Assembly (NCBI GenBank): GCA_021442155.1
Contig: CM038220.1
Location: 73,829,817-73,893,816, forward strand
From: Cymbidium sinense
Taxonomy: Eukaryota > Streptophyta > Magnoliopsida > Asparagales > Orchidaceae
Direction of reading: 5' to 3'
Length of the DNA stretch: 64,000 bases
In this document: positions 21,172 through 34,318 of the stretch, one piece after another
How the letters are laid out: the number at the start of each line of letters is the position of its first letter
How positions within the stretch are numbered: the first letter of the stretch is position 1
Notes under the pieces: model-generated
Databases searched by the model: none
What the model was told of the DNA's origin: nothing
The model's input: only the letters and a program-made list of their open reading frames with translations
Position numbers and translations under genes: made by a program

Positions 21172-24100
21172 ATTAAGAGTTCCTTAGTCTTAAGACACTT
21201 CTAGTGATTAGGTGAACACTTAACCTAACTCTAAAGACTTAGAAAGTTTAGTCATAGGAATAAGTTATGTCTTAGGGGTGTTAGGAAAATTTGCCTACCC
21301 TATAGCCTGAATTAAATCCTCACTTCCTTCTTTCAAGATAAATTCCAAACTCATATCAATGCCAACTTAAGTGATTTTTCTCAAATCATTCAAATCAAAT
21401 CTTGAATCAATTCCAACCAAATTGATTTTCTCAAACTATCAAAGCAATCCCAAAAATCCAAATCATGAATCAATTCCAAATAATTGAAACCCATGATTGA
21501 AATCCATAACCAAATCCAAATTCCAAAACTATTTCCTAAGCCATTTGATTCTATCTTATGGACTTAGCTCAAATCAAATCCAAATCATTTCAAATTCAAG
21601 AAATTTTCTCATAATCCACTTATATTCTCATTTATATTCACATATATAAATGAAATATAAATTCAAATCAATCAAACTGAATCCAAAACTCAAATTCAAA
21701 TTCCAAAAATCCTTCCTAAGCCCTTCGATTCTATCTTATGGACTTAGCTCAAATCAAATCCAAATCATCAAATTCAAGAAATTTCCTCATAACCCATTTA
21801 TATTATCATTTATATTCATAAATATAAATGAAATATAAGTTCAAATATCCGAAACTAAATCCAAAACTCAAACTCAAATTCAACCAAAATCCAACCTAAG
21901 TCTTTCAAGTCAAATTCTTGAACTTAGCCAAATAAAACTCAAATCAAGCCAAACCCTTGATTTTTCTTCATGATTCAATCAATCCTTCAATCATGAATCC
22001 AAATATAAGCACAAATTTCAATCATCAAATCAAAATCAACTAACCCAAGTCAAAACCATATTCACCCTTTTGACTTGAAATTGTCAAATGAATCAAAACC
22101 CATTTGACCCTAAATCACTTACAAATGGATTTATATTTCAATCATAAGTCCATATGTGAGTTCAAACAAACTTGAATCAAGCCTAAAACAAACCAACTAA
22201 ACCTAATTGACTCACTTGACCCAATGTGGCCAATTTGACCTACATGAATCAAAATCCAATTCAATTCAAATCAAAGTGAGTTAAGCCAATCCAAACTTCA
22301 TGTCATGTTTATTAATCATCATGGGTTAATCAATTATAATGAATTTGGTCAAACCAAGTCAACCTAGCTCGTTGACCAAGTCAACCCTTTAACCCATATG
22401 AACCCAAACTAGCCAAGTTGCAACCTAAACTAAATTGATTGCAACCAATGGCACAAGTTCAGTCCAAAATTGATTATTTAACTTGACCAAAGCCTTAATT
22501 AAATCTAATTTGACCAATTGGCCAACTAGACTCAACCTAGCCCAATTGACCATGAACCCAACTAAACCTAAAAGGTCAAATCAAGCAAAAATCAAATCAA
22601 ACCAAAATTGATTGAAACCAAAGCTTGCAACATATTCCAAATTATCAAACAAACCCAAGCCAAGCCATGATTCAAGCCAATTTGGCCAATTGGGTCAAAT
22701 TAGTCAACTTAGCCCAAATTGACCTAAAGAATCAAATTGGCTAAAATTTAAATTAAATCTAAATTAAACCAAATTGATCGAAACCAATTGAACCAATGCA
22801 ATCCAAATAGTCATTTGAACTTGACCCAACTCTTGGTTTGACCCAATTTGACCAATTGGTCAACCTAACCTATTTTGACCCAATTTGATCCAAATGGGTC
22901 AAATTGACCCAAATTAAACCAAATAAACTTCAAATGACATGAAATTTCATCCAACTTACTTTTGACCCATTTAAAATTTATTGAAATCAAATTCAATGCA
23001 AATGACCACTTTGTCCTTGGGTCAAGGGCATCCCATGAGAAAAGACACTTGCCCAACAGGTCATTTCTCTTCTTTGGCCACTTGGCACTCATCCATTGTT
23101 CCACATAGGCATCAAGGACACTGATTTTCTAACCCAGGAGTGGTTGGGGTAGCCATGACTCATGGGGAGGTGAAATCACTTCACTTATCCCATTAGAACA
23201 CTTGGCATGAAGGACTCTCACCTCCCCTTGGCTAAGACACCCATTTGTCCTTCATGACAGCCACTTTCTATGCCTTAGCCAACCAAAGTGAGACACTTAG
23301 GATGATTCTCTTCCATTCCCAACCACCCCAAGCCAAATGACATGAGCATGGAGCCAAAAATTCAAAGAAAAGTGTGATTTTCATTCACTTTTCATTCCAA
23401 GGTATTAGAGGCTGAAGCATTCACCAATTCCTCACATTCTCCCTCTCTTAGAGCTCCCAAACCCATTGACATTCACCCCCACTTTAGTTTGGAGAGAAAT
23501 GCTCCAAAATAAAGTGAATTTCAGTGAGAAAATGACGATCATCATTGGAAGCTTTATTTCGATGTGAAGGCGAAGATCTAAGCTCATTCTAAGGCCTCTT
23601 CCCCTGCTCAACAACATGCTCGAGTCATCACCACTGCCAAAAATCATCCCTGGTGAGTTAACTTTAAAAAAATTGTAGCCGACCTTAAGATCCTTCATTT
23701 GTGATAATTTTTCATGCGCTTTTTAGGAATTTACCCTAGATAATCCCGTATTTTTACTTTAAATCATCCCAATTAGAAAATAAAAAATTTTTGGTTCGAA
23801 TTGATGTGAAAACGAGTCCATTTGGACAAGATTTCACTTAGAATCTCACATTTTTCCTAAATTGCCACTCATTTTATAGTTCATCGCGAGATAGCACCGC
23901 CCAATCCCACGATCGGATAGTTCGGATCATGTGATCCGCCTCGACGCGTTTGATCAATTGACGCCTCGATCTCACAATTAGCTCGATCGGATGGCTCATA
24001 TTAAGCACAGATCACACAATCCTAGCCTCTGGATCATGCAATCAAATCTAGACCATTCGGTCTGTGATCGGATGATCCAGATCAAACTGCGCATCATGGT

Positions 24101-26152
24101 CTCTATACTGGCTCGGATTCCCTTCTGATCAGATGACAGAACACCACGCTCCAATCATGTGGCACCACGATACGATTGCCATCGCCGCAAGCGTGCCGAA
24201 ATAGAAAAAAATTGGTTTTTTCTAATTTAAAAAAATTATTTAAATCACCTGAAACTTTAAAAATTTAAAAAAAAAAGTAATATACTTAACAAAAAATTGC
24301 AAACAAAGGCTCGTTGGATTCATTTTTCCAAAAGGAATCCAACAAATCCAAAATCTCCAAATTTCACTAAATATTTTGAGCTAAATTTGAGTTTTAGTAA
24401 AAATTAAATTTTATTAATTAAACCAAACATATATGTGAGATTAAGTTAAAATTATCAGAGATTAAAATGATGTTAAAATACACCTATCATAACAATTTCA
24501 AGTCAAAAGGACCTTTGGATTAAAAGATATTGAATTTTGAGTTTCAAGTGATTTATTTTAATAAAATAAATTAACAGAATTCATAAAAATCACTTAAATC
24601 AATTAAAACTTCCTAAATTCATAACTAATTGTAAACAAATCCAACAAATACAAACTCAAGTTTATCTTAAAGATAATTCAGAGAAGAATCCATTAAAATT
24701 ATTTCTAATTAAATTTTAATAGTAGATTTTCCTTAATTAGGATTTATTTAAAAACTAAATAGCCCTAATTACTCCCTAATGACTTCATTAATTAATTCCA
24801 AGCTTCTTAGGCATGTTTAGTGGGATGACTTTTGCCCCCTCTAATTTTCTTGGAATTTATTAATGGGTTAATTAGGAAAATTAATTAATAAACCCCTAAT
24901 CACTCAATTAAGCTTAATTAAACATGTGAACAATGCTTTATTTCTTTGATTAAGTTAATTAAACTCTGTTTAAGTGAAGAGGAGGTTTATAGAATGGGTT
25001 TGGGGTAATTTCCCCAAGTTATTCCCTAAGCCCCTTTCCTTTCATAATCTAAATTTAATTAAGGGCTAATCTACTAATGAACTACTTAATTAACTTGATA
25101 TAATTTTCAAAACCAAAATTAATCCAGAAACTTAATCAATCTAATCTTGGGTAGCTCTTTGGGTCTTTAATAACCCAACGTAAGAGATAATGAAATTATG
25201 GTTAGCTCACATGTGTGAGTAAAATATTAGAGTAATTAGTTGAGCTCCTCAAGCTTAATTAATTAATCATTTATGAGCTAATTGCATTAGGCCTTCATTT
25301 CTTAGAAGCATTGAAAATTTACTTTTCATGTGGTTACATATCATATTAGCTCATAATTGTTTAATCAATTAACTTAAGGTGATATAGGTAAGGTTTAAAT
25401 AATTCATTTAATTCATACCTTAATTGAACTAAACCATAAAATAAGTTTAATTACCTTCTCATTAAACCAAAATTAACTTTCAAATGGGGAATGGGATTAG
25501 GACCAGCGAACTTTCTCACATTTCCTAAAATTTAAATCAAACTCGAAACAAAACAAAATTTTCTTAAACCAACTTTGATTCATTTCAAATAATCTTATTC
25601 CAAAAGATTGTCTCTAGGAATTAATTAGAGTAAATGAAATTACATGCTTGTGTCACTTTATTTCTTTCTTACCATGCTAAATGTGAATGTCATATGAAAA
25701 TCATGCATTCATGTCTTTTAAAAATAGCATTAAAATGAGAAGTTTCCTTCATATCAAATTGCACGTTTTGGCTAAATTAAGATATGAATGGCTATTATCA
25801 CTACTAAATCCAAAATTATTTTCAAAACTTATAAATCAGACATTACAAATAAAAAGTATGCTATCTATAAGTACTTATGAGCTTGCATGTGAATAGTATA
25901 AAACTTGTTATGTGACTTTTTCTTCTATTTCTTAACATAGGTTTGTGTAAGATTTGTAAAGTGTATAATCTATTTGAAAAGGACATGACACTTGTTTGAA
26001 ATCTATTCCTATACACTATTATGTCATGACTAAAGAAGGAGTTCCACATTACACATATAAATTAAACAACCAAAATCAAATAAACAAACATAAACTTTTT
26101 GCATGATTCTCTTTCCATGTTTTTTTTATACATGCACATGTATTTAAGAAAA

Positions 26153-26640
26153 GTGATATATTAGTCTGGACAACCTCGGGATTGCGAGGCTTTAAGTATC
26201 CCTAAGTAGGTCTTGTACCGTATACCCCTGGTGCTAACATTGGCGTTGTACTCACTTATGTCTTTTATACTTGTAAATGTGCATATAAAAAATGGATAAA
26301 AGAATCACTCTTTTGTACTTAACAAAATCATGCATACATGAAACATTCCAAATTTTCTTAAGCAGCCTCTCTTAGCATTCTCTTTCCATGCATTTCTTTT
26401 TGTACATGCATATGTATTTAAGAAAAGTGGTATATTAGTCTGGACAATCCTAGGATTATGAGACTTTAAGTAGCCCTAAGTAGGTCTTATACCTTACATC
26501 TTTGGTGCTAACAATGGCGTTATACTCACTTATATTTTTTATACTTATAAATGTGCATGTGAATAATGGATAAAAGAAACCCCTCTTTTCTACTTAATGA
26601 AAATCATGCATCATAAAGCATTCTAATTTTCTTAAGTAAT
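26153..26640 (+). repeat. ~274-bp tandem duplication inside LTR C
   Basis: The GTG(A/G)TATATTAGTCTGGACA unit begins at 26,153 and 26,427 and extends through TGGCGTT(G/A)TACTCACTTAT and the ATGGATAAAAGAA phrase in both copies. It is homologous to the duplication in LTR A, but the units are longer. Confidence 0.8.
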
Positions 26641-27611
26641 ATTTCTTAGCATTCATCATAAAGTGTGCCAAACATTTCCATTTGTATGTATAGATATGCT
26701 TAGGATGCATTCATATGCATGTTATACATGTTGGGAAAGAAATGAATTGAGATGTATTTTGTGATAATAATTCACCTTACTTAATCTTAAAATGCCTTTC
26801 ATTTTGAATAAGTTTATTTAGAGAAAATCTAAACTTAGGATTAATTGAAACACATAATAAAACATTCACTAAACAAAATCAAACATGAATATTCTTTAGA
26901 AATTACTTAGGGTAGGGAAGGAAAGAGAAGTTCTCTTCTCTTTTCCCTCTCTTTACAACCTTTAATAATTAAGTAGATTCACCTAAACTAAAATAAATCA
27001 CCAAATAAAAACCACCCAAAATCAACTAAACACTTAAATGAAACCGCCCATCTAAGTTGAACATCTTCACACTTAGAAAATCAAAGCCTTAAAGCCATAG
27101 CTAAGCATACCACACAAACTTTTTAAAGCACACACATTAGGTTAAGTCACCACATCTAGCCTTAGGTTAGGGTGGTGCATGGCTTGATGTTTGCTTTTGT
27201 TTTGTGATGTATTGTTTCTAGTCTAGATGTTAGGGTGAATGTACGTAGAATGAATGGTAGAATGATATAGTCTAATCATTATCTTCTACAGGGGATTGTG
27301 CTTAAGGGGCGCTGTAATAAAAATATAAATGATGTTGATGTACAGGTGCTTATACCCCTAAGCATAATCCAATAGGTCAGGTGGACTTGGTTACCCATGT
27401 GTGGGGTGCTAAGTCTAATATACATGCTTGGGATTTGTATGGTTTGTTTAGCTAATCTCTATTTTACAGGTGTTAGATTTACATTTCCTCTTCATGTAAT
27501 TTTGCAATTAAGATTTTGGAATGAATGTTATGGGGGATTAGGATGAGCATTGGACATAAGATTATATCTTATGTACCATGTGAAACCTTTGGAGCAACCA
27601 CCTTCCAACCA

Positions 27612-27690
27612 TCCAAAAGAAGGAACCAAAAGAAGAAAGAAGAAAGAAGAAAGAGGAAAGAAGAAAGAAGAAAAGAAGAAATGAAGACCC
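27612..27690 (+). repeat. GAAGAAA microsatellite in LTR C
   Basis: A purine tract of AAGAAGAAAGAAGAAAGAGG type. The same LTR position is purine-rich in A (about 12,530-12,610), E (about 58,197-58,245, AAAG repeats) and D (about 45,205-45,240, reversed), so the repeat is an old feature of the LTR that has changed length. Confidence 0.75.
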
Positions 27691-29277
27691 CCCATTACAT
27701 GAATTTCCTTATATGATTGTAAATTAATTCATTTGTAATCCGGGTTGAATAAGGGTAGAGCTCGACTACCCAATTTGTTTTTGGGTTTGTGTGGTGTAGC
27801 CCAACCACAAATGTCATTTTATTCTTTTGTGTTAGCTTTATAAAATGTTTGATGTTTTATTTAGCTTATGCATTAAGATATCATGTTTTCCTAGTTTCTT
27901 CCTTACTTTGATGTATGTCCTAGATGATGCTTTGGATCTTAGGAAAAATTAAATCTTCTACTAAATTAAACAATTCAAAATTAAAAATAAATCACTCATA
28001 ACCTCACCTAAAGCTTAGGCTAAAAATCAAGATAAAAGAATTAGCAATCCCTTTACTGAATGAGTATTTATTTTCTAATATCATAAATAAAAGCATATTA
28101 TTTCACTCTTGATTGGAGGGCTTTCACCTTTGCCAGAGAACTTGGCTTGACCTTTGAGAGCCATGGTGGAAACACACCTCCCCTTCCCGCTAATTTTGGC
28201 CCATAATCTTATTTCTCATGCATTAGGCATATGAATCCTATAAGCCTGATTCAAATGATTGTCCAAAAATGAAAGTAAAATGTAATATATTTTGCATTAG
28301 ATCTAGGTCATTTTTCATGCCCTTACATGATCTAATCTCTTAGGGAGTGAGTTTAAGGACTTAGTCTCTTTCTAAAATAAATAATAGCCTATCTATCTTG
28401 CATAAAGCATAAGACTTACCTACATGAATTTAAAATTATAGGAGGAGTTAGTTGGTGCCACCCCCAGGCAAAGTAAGTCCAAGCAGTTAGGTGGTTTGTC
28501 CTATCTTATGGAGGTAAACCAAATACCCATTTTCACTTTAAATTTAGGTCGTGCTTTTGGCCCTCACCAAAGCTCCCTAGATTTAGCTTCTGGGGTTGCT
28601 TCTCCCTTCTATGGGCTGTAATCCTAAATCCTCAACTCTTAGGTATTTTCATAACATTGTGTTGTGAAATTATAAGCCCTAAACTTCTAATAAAAATTTA
28701 ACTCAAATAAATAATTCAATTTCAAAATTATAAAGCCCAACCATAGGATAGTTTGGGATATTTACTAGGCTTCCTAGTATCTTTATTTGGCTTTGATAAG
28801 AATTCCTTCCTTTTTTGATTAATCCTATTTCATCTTCTAAAATTAGACCAATTGATTGATAGTCTTATCTTTAAAATCTTTGAAGGCAATGATCATTTAC
28901 CTTAATCGAGAGTATTCCTAAGGAATCTCATTCCTTAAGATGTAATTAACTATGGGGGCTTGCCTCTATAGGGAACCAGTGAACCTAGTTTAAAGTAAAC
29001 CCTACTTTACTTTTCTAAGTAAAGTAGGGGAAGAAACTTTGGTATATACGAAGACCCATATCCTTAGGAGTCCTTATTCAGGTGATTAGATCCACTGTAG
29101 GGTGGTGACTTTTATCTTCCGAGATAGTACACCTCTCCTCAATATCATACCCGATCACCCTAATAAGAATATCTGTGGATTTACATGGTGTCCTAACAAA
29201 AGGAATATATTTCTATTTTCATTTATCCTCTTCAAAAGGATAGATGAAAGCGAGAAATATTTCACCACAGATTTTTC

Positions 29278-29295
29278 TGGCGACTCCACAGGGGG
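29278..29295 (+). other. Primer-binding site of element C
   Basis: TGGCGACTCCACAGGGGG begins with TGG, 8 nt after the CACCACA end of LTR C. This is the expected place for tRNA-primed minus-strand synthesis. Its reverse complement CCCCAGTGGAGTCGCCA (with the Z copy's CACTG) is echoed many times near 52,085-52,545. Confidence 0.8.
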
Positions 29296-31502
29296 AAAGT
29301 TCCTCTCTCCATCTTTGGTAAATGATCGATGTCTTCAAGTATTGATAGTGGGTTTGTATTTTATATAAATTTGAGACTATCCTTCTTTTTTGATGGCACT
29401 TAGTTTATTTCATCCTTAAGCTAAGCTAGCCAACATCTTTAGGTTTTAGTACATCATTCCATGTAGGTCTTAAAACCCCTATTGGGTTCCCCAATAGGTG
29501 AAAATAAAAATTTAATAAAAGAAAATAATTAAAGACTTCCTCCTTACTATTTCTATGGTAAGGAAAGATTCATTCCAAAAATAAAGAAAGAATAAATCCT
29601 TTTATGAAAAACATCATCTTTTCAAAAAGCACTTTTTCAAAATGCACATAATAAAATATTTTTCACAAAAATTTTGCAAACCAAACTCATCTAATAATCT
29701 TCATGATTGTTATATGCAGGATTTTTTATAAAAATAAATAAATAAAATCCAAAATCATTCTTTTTAAAAAGCACAAGTGAACTTCCTTATTCAATTTATT
29801 AAATGAGCACTTCACTTTCCAAAAATCAAAATCAACAATCATATTTTCTAAAAATATAAATGAACACTTTCATTCAATATACTCAAGTTTATTGAATGAA
29901 AGTTTTTATTTTTCAATAAAAAAATCAAGAGTCAAATTTTCCAAAAGCACAAATGATCACTTTCATTCAATATACTCAAATTTATTGAATGAAGGTTTTC
30001 ATTTTCAATCAAAATCAACAATCACATTTTTCGAAAGCACAAATGAGCACTTTCATTCAATATACTCAAATTTATTGAATGAAGGTTTTCATTTTCAAAT
30101 AGAATCGGCAATCACATTTTCCAAAAGCACAAATGAACACTTCCATTCAATATGCTCAAATTTATTGAATGAAAGTTTTCATTTTCATTCAAAATCAACA
30201 ATCATATTTTCCAAAAGCACAAATGAATATCTCCATTCAATATACTCAATTTACTGAATGAAGAATTTATTTCAAAATAAGAAACAACAATCATCTTTTC
30301 AAAAATAAAATCAACAAACACCTTTTCAAAAATCAAAATTAACAATCATCATTCCAAAATTAAAACAACATTTGGATTCTTCATTTAGCATAATCAAATT
30401 TGCTAAGTGAAGATCCTCTTTTCAAAATAATTTTCAAAACATAAAACAATATTTGGATCTTTCATTTAGCATACCTAAATTTGCTAAGTGAAAATCCTCC
30501 TTTTTAAAATCAAAATACATTTGGATTTCCCTAACATACCTAAATTTGCTTAGGATCCCCTTTTCAATCAAAAATCAAAATAATGAAACACACATGGATT
30601 TCCTTAGCATACCTAAATTTGCTAAAGGTCCCCTTCTAAAAATTGACAAAAGTCAAAACAAACCACAATTGAATTTCCTTAGCATACTTAAATTTGCTAA
30701 GGATCCTCTCTCAAAATAATCAAAATGAAACACATTTGGATTTCCTTAGCATACCTAAATTTGCTAAGAATCCTCTTTTCAACAAAATCAAAATAAAAGC
30801 ACACTTGGATCTCTTATTTAGCACACCTAAATTTGCTAAGTAGAAATCCTCTTTCCAAAAAATCAAGAGAACAAAATCAATCACATTGGATCCTTTATTT
30901 AGCATACCTAAATTTTCCAAGTAAAGATCCTCTTTTCAAAAAAAAAAAATAATAATAATAAAACATTTGGATTCTTCATTTAGCATACCCAAGTTTTCTA
31001 AGTGAATATTCCATTCTCAAAATTCACATGATTCACACAAAACAAAACAAACGAAGAAACAAAAAGAAGAAATTATTTTCAAACAACTAACCTAGCATAC
31101 TCAAATTTGCTAAGTGAGTAATCCCAAAATAAAATCAATTGAACCTTTATTTTAACATACTCACATTTGTTAAATGAAGGGTCCCCAAAGATAAAATTCA
31201 AATTCAAATATAAACTAATGGAAGTATCTCTCCAAAAATAGGTGAACCCATTTTCAACATACCCAAATTCGTTGAAAAATGGATTTAAAATCCAAAAATT
31301 TCTCTTTCCAATCAAATCTCAAAATATCTTCTAAATCCATTTGAGCCTGACTTAACATTTTCAAGATGTTGAGTATGGGTTCAAATTTTAAATTCAAATT
31401 TAAAATCAACATGAATCTGATTCAAGTTTATTTTCAACATTGCAGACTCCCGTTCAGCGATAGTTTCAGTTTCAATCTCAGTTCAGTTTTCACTTGATAG
31501 AA
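29296..31502 (+). repeat. Element C leader with co-varying stem-loop array
   Basis: The first ~430 bp match the Z leader, including the palindrome at 29,478-29,498. Stem-loops follow from 29,786 to 31,373. Stems include CTTTCATTCAAT/ATTGAATGAAAG (29,867-29,902), CTTCATTTAGCA/TGCTAAGTGAAG (30,379-30,412), CCTTAGC/GCTAAGG (30,677-30,702), CCATTTTCAAC/GTTGAAAAATGG (31,248-31,282) and CTTAACAT/ATGTTGAG (31,351-31,373). The loop stays close to ATACYCAAATTT while the arms change together. Spacing is 90-93 bp in the first group. A 121-codon frame (29,892-30,257) is a by-product of this repetition. The leader ends at the gag ATG (31,503). Confidence 0.9.
29478..29498 (+). repeat. Conserved leader palindrome (element C)
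   Basis: CCTATTGGG, TTC, CCCAATAGG. It matches 18,905-18,924 and keeps the stem in spite of a one-base longer loop. Confidence 0.65.
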
Positions 31503-34310
31503 ATGGCAGTGCCCAAATATATTTTCAGGTTTCCCCATAGGATGGACTTGGCCCTGGATCAGGCCAACCTTCCCTATCTGATTACACCCACTTCATTCAC
31601 TTTGGATGAGGTTTTGAGGGGGCGAGGATTACCTGTGAGGGTATTCCCCTCACCACTGTTAGCAGGAGCACAATGACAGGGCAGAAGCTGGTCATTCAGA
31701 TTGACATGCCATTAGATTCTGATATTCCCTCACTAAAGAGGAAGGCAATGGTGGTTTCTATAGTGCCGACCTTAGTGTCAGCACTGATATTTCTCGTCGC
31801 CCAGTGAAGGCTAGCACCCACTCATTAGAACCTTCCAAAGGGAAGGCTCCCCTGATCCCAGGGATCATCTCCCCTCCTTTTGAGGTTGGGTCTAGCTGCT
31901 CGCCCCACCAAGACCTAGAGGAGGAACAAGAACCGCATGATAAAGTGGTACCATACTCGCATCACCAGGGAGATGGAGGTAGCTACATGGTCTGTTATTG
32001 AGGAGTTGCTCACTTTTGTTTTCCCGTTGGTTATAGTAAACCCATTCCATCCTCTCTCTAGGTATGACAGAGAGGATGCCAGGAGGATCCCTGCTTTACC
32101 TCCACCAGTGGTTCAATTTCAACCACCAGTCAGTCAGAGTAGGAGGTCATATGCCAGCCTCCATTCAATTCTATGCCAGGTTGGCAGAGCCTATGGACGA
32201 TCTGAGTCTGGGGCTCAATTTGACTTGAGATCTGTTATTTCCCACAACATGGGGAAGCATCTTCAGTAGGAGAGGGCTAGGGAGGCCCATACCTTAGTTC
32301 ATATCACCAGCCGGGAGAGGCGAAGGTTTAGTCAGCAGTCAGTGGCCTCTACACTCATTGATTTTCCTGATCAGCGCGCCACCCGCGTTGATCATGCAGG
32401 CAGTATTTTTCTTACAGGGACTACCCATCACAGGAGGAGAGCTCATGTTCTGAGAGAGTTGGTGGTGTCTCCACCATACCTTTACCCCCCCCACCTCAGC
32501 CATGTGTTTATCTCCGCCAAAGGCCATGAAGGCCGCATCTAAAGAGAAGAGGACCCTGTTGGTGATCCAGCTATGACCAAAGGATCCCACTCCATCTACA
32601 CTGCCTACTATGGTGAGACCAAGCTCTCCTGCTCGACCTTCTGCCCTAGTTGTGGTGCGGAAGGAATGGGGACCCCGAAGCATAGTGGTCGTCCCTTCAC
32701 CACCACCACATGACAGGATATAGAGATGGTTACAACAGTTGCAGAGGGAGAAGGCGACAACCCAGTTGCACCTATGATGATAAATCCTCCTAGGAATGTC
32801 ACCCCATACAGAGTCAGTGACAGTTAGGAGTGTATTTCTTCCAACGAGTATAGCCCTCACAGGGTTGATTCTCCGGCAGCAGGGGAGGTCCGGTGCCTCA
32901 CTGTACATGATGTTGATCCCACCACCAGTCAGCCGAAGTCATTTATCACAGTTCTGCCAGATCATTCTGTAGATGATATAATAGCTCATTATTTCATGGA
33001 GAAGAAAGAGTTCCTAGAATATGACTGGTCTGATGAGGAGAAGATTAGCTTTGATCCCAATGAAGATGATTTATTGGAAAACTCAGTAGAGGTTTGCATG
33101 GTAGATACCAGGGGATCCCTCCTTAGAGAGCAGCAGACTATGGAAGCTGTTGAGGCTGAGAAGGAAGACATAGACCACTCGATCCAACACCTCCTAGCAT
33201 AGATAAAGCAAAAAGATGAAAAGATATATATGATGGAGAAGAGTCTTGGAGATCTGTTAGTAGTTGTCTTAGCATTGCAGAACCAAGCCCCAACAGTTCA
33301 TCCTACCATAGCTAAGACTAGTCATTTAGAGTTGGAGCATGTCTTGGACCCAGAGACAAGACTTTACCTCCAATAGAGCAAGGTAACACCAACATGTATA
33401 GGAAGGTAGTGGATAGTACCTCCATACAAGAAAAATATATCAAGAGCATGGTTGAGCAACAGGTAAGAGAAGCATTGGCTCAAGCTTGAAGAGGATCATC
33501 AGTTCCAAGAGGTAGATCCTACCTAGAGGAATTTGATGTCATCCAATATCCTAAAGGTTTTGTGCCCCCTTCTTTCAAAAGCTTTGATGATAGTGGGAAC
33601 CCGATGCAGCATATTACGCACTTTAGGGCCAGTTATTATAATGCCAGTGGCAGTGATGCTTTACTTTTCTGTCTCTTTGTCAGTAGCTTAGTAGGCATAG
33701 CATTTGATTGGTATGCTAAACTTCCCAATAATTCAATGAAGACTTTTGCTGAGTTGGAGCAACTATTCATCAAGAGATTTGTTGGAGCTCAGTAAAGGGT
33801 GACTATAGATGATCTCATTATGGCTTAACAAAATCTCGATGAGTCCCTCGTTGATTACATTCTCAGATGGCATAATTTGAGTATGAAATATGAACCAAAA
33901 CTATTTGAACAACACACCATTGAGATTCTACATAAGAATATCCATGGTCGAGTCACCTTCAAGCTCAAAGGTTTCACCATCAAAACCTTTGAGAAGTTAA
34001 TCAACAAGGCGGATAGCTTGCAAGGAGAAGCCAAACAGTCCCCTTTTCTAGACCAATCAACAAAGAAGAAGCCATAAAAGACTTTTGAGAAAAAGCCTGG
34101 GGCAATGATAGCAGTAAACAAGGGAAAACAGTTAGACAAAGAGCAGTTTGAGACCTCTTGCTCCACAGCTGTTACTTTCACCTCCTCTACCACCACTGAG
34201 GAAGCTCTACTGGCCGCCACAGCAGCCTCCATGGCCTGCACTGCCTCCTCCTTAGCCACATCATCAGCAGCAGTGGTACACATACCCGCCGTCAGGTAGC
34301 TATGGTCCAC
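31503..34310 (+). pseudogene. gag of element C (degenerate)
   Basis: ATG at 31,503 opens MAVPKYIFRFPHRMDLALDQ, paralleled by the second copy at 38,464. Until about 33,000 the frame is broken repeatedly, so only short stretches align. A helical, charged segment (33,000-33,360: EKEDIDHSIQHLL, IKQKDEKI) probably forms a coiled coil. The capsid-like domain spans 33,530-34,070: YPKGFVPPSFKSFDDSGNP, then FDWYAKLPNNSMKTFAELEQ, LFIKRFVGAQ and, after a stop at 33,793, RVTIDDLIMA. This matches the Retrotrans_gag pattern of Ty3/gypsy. A proline-rich tail (about 34,155-34,310) follows. Gag would build the virus-like particle; multiple stops and frameshifts rule out a functional product. Confidence 0.8.
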
Positions 34311-34318
34311 CTACTCTT

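Larger units (their letters stand above)
20426..29269 (+). mobile_element. LTR C: full-length 5' LTR (8.16 kb plus MITE)
   Basis: The LTR starts TGTTGACCTCACTTTTAGAG and ends CACCACA (29,263-29,269), 8 nt before a primer-binding site, so both ends are fixed. Total length is 8,844 bp; without the 673-bp MITE and its 8-bp duplication it is 8,163 bp, almost the length of LTR A. It is followed by leader, gag, protease and RT in the same orientation, hence a 5' LTR. It carries the same tandem duplication as A (26,153 and 26,427). A 23.9-24.14 kb segment is rich in GATC. It is inserted in the left arm of a stem-loop unit in the older leader; the likely target duplication is CTTAG (20,421-20,425). 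Confidence 0.88.

Noticed and set aside
29892..30257. 121-codon frame with repeated STNEHFHSIYSNLLNE-like peptides
   Set aside because: It is a read-through of the 90-bp stem-loop units, each without a stop by chance; other leaders do not keep it open, and it lies in a region with RNA-structure signal instead.
32339..32908. 189-codon antisense open frame
   Set aside because: It lies opposite the degenerate gag; the plus strand is paralleled by the inner copy, and no antisense counterpart is open there.
33855..34310. 151-codon Ala/Val-rich antisense frame
   Set aside because: It is the reverse of the proline-rich Gag tail, which explains the Ala/Val/Glu bias; same effect at 40,969-41,262.
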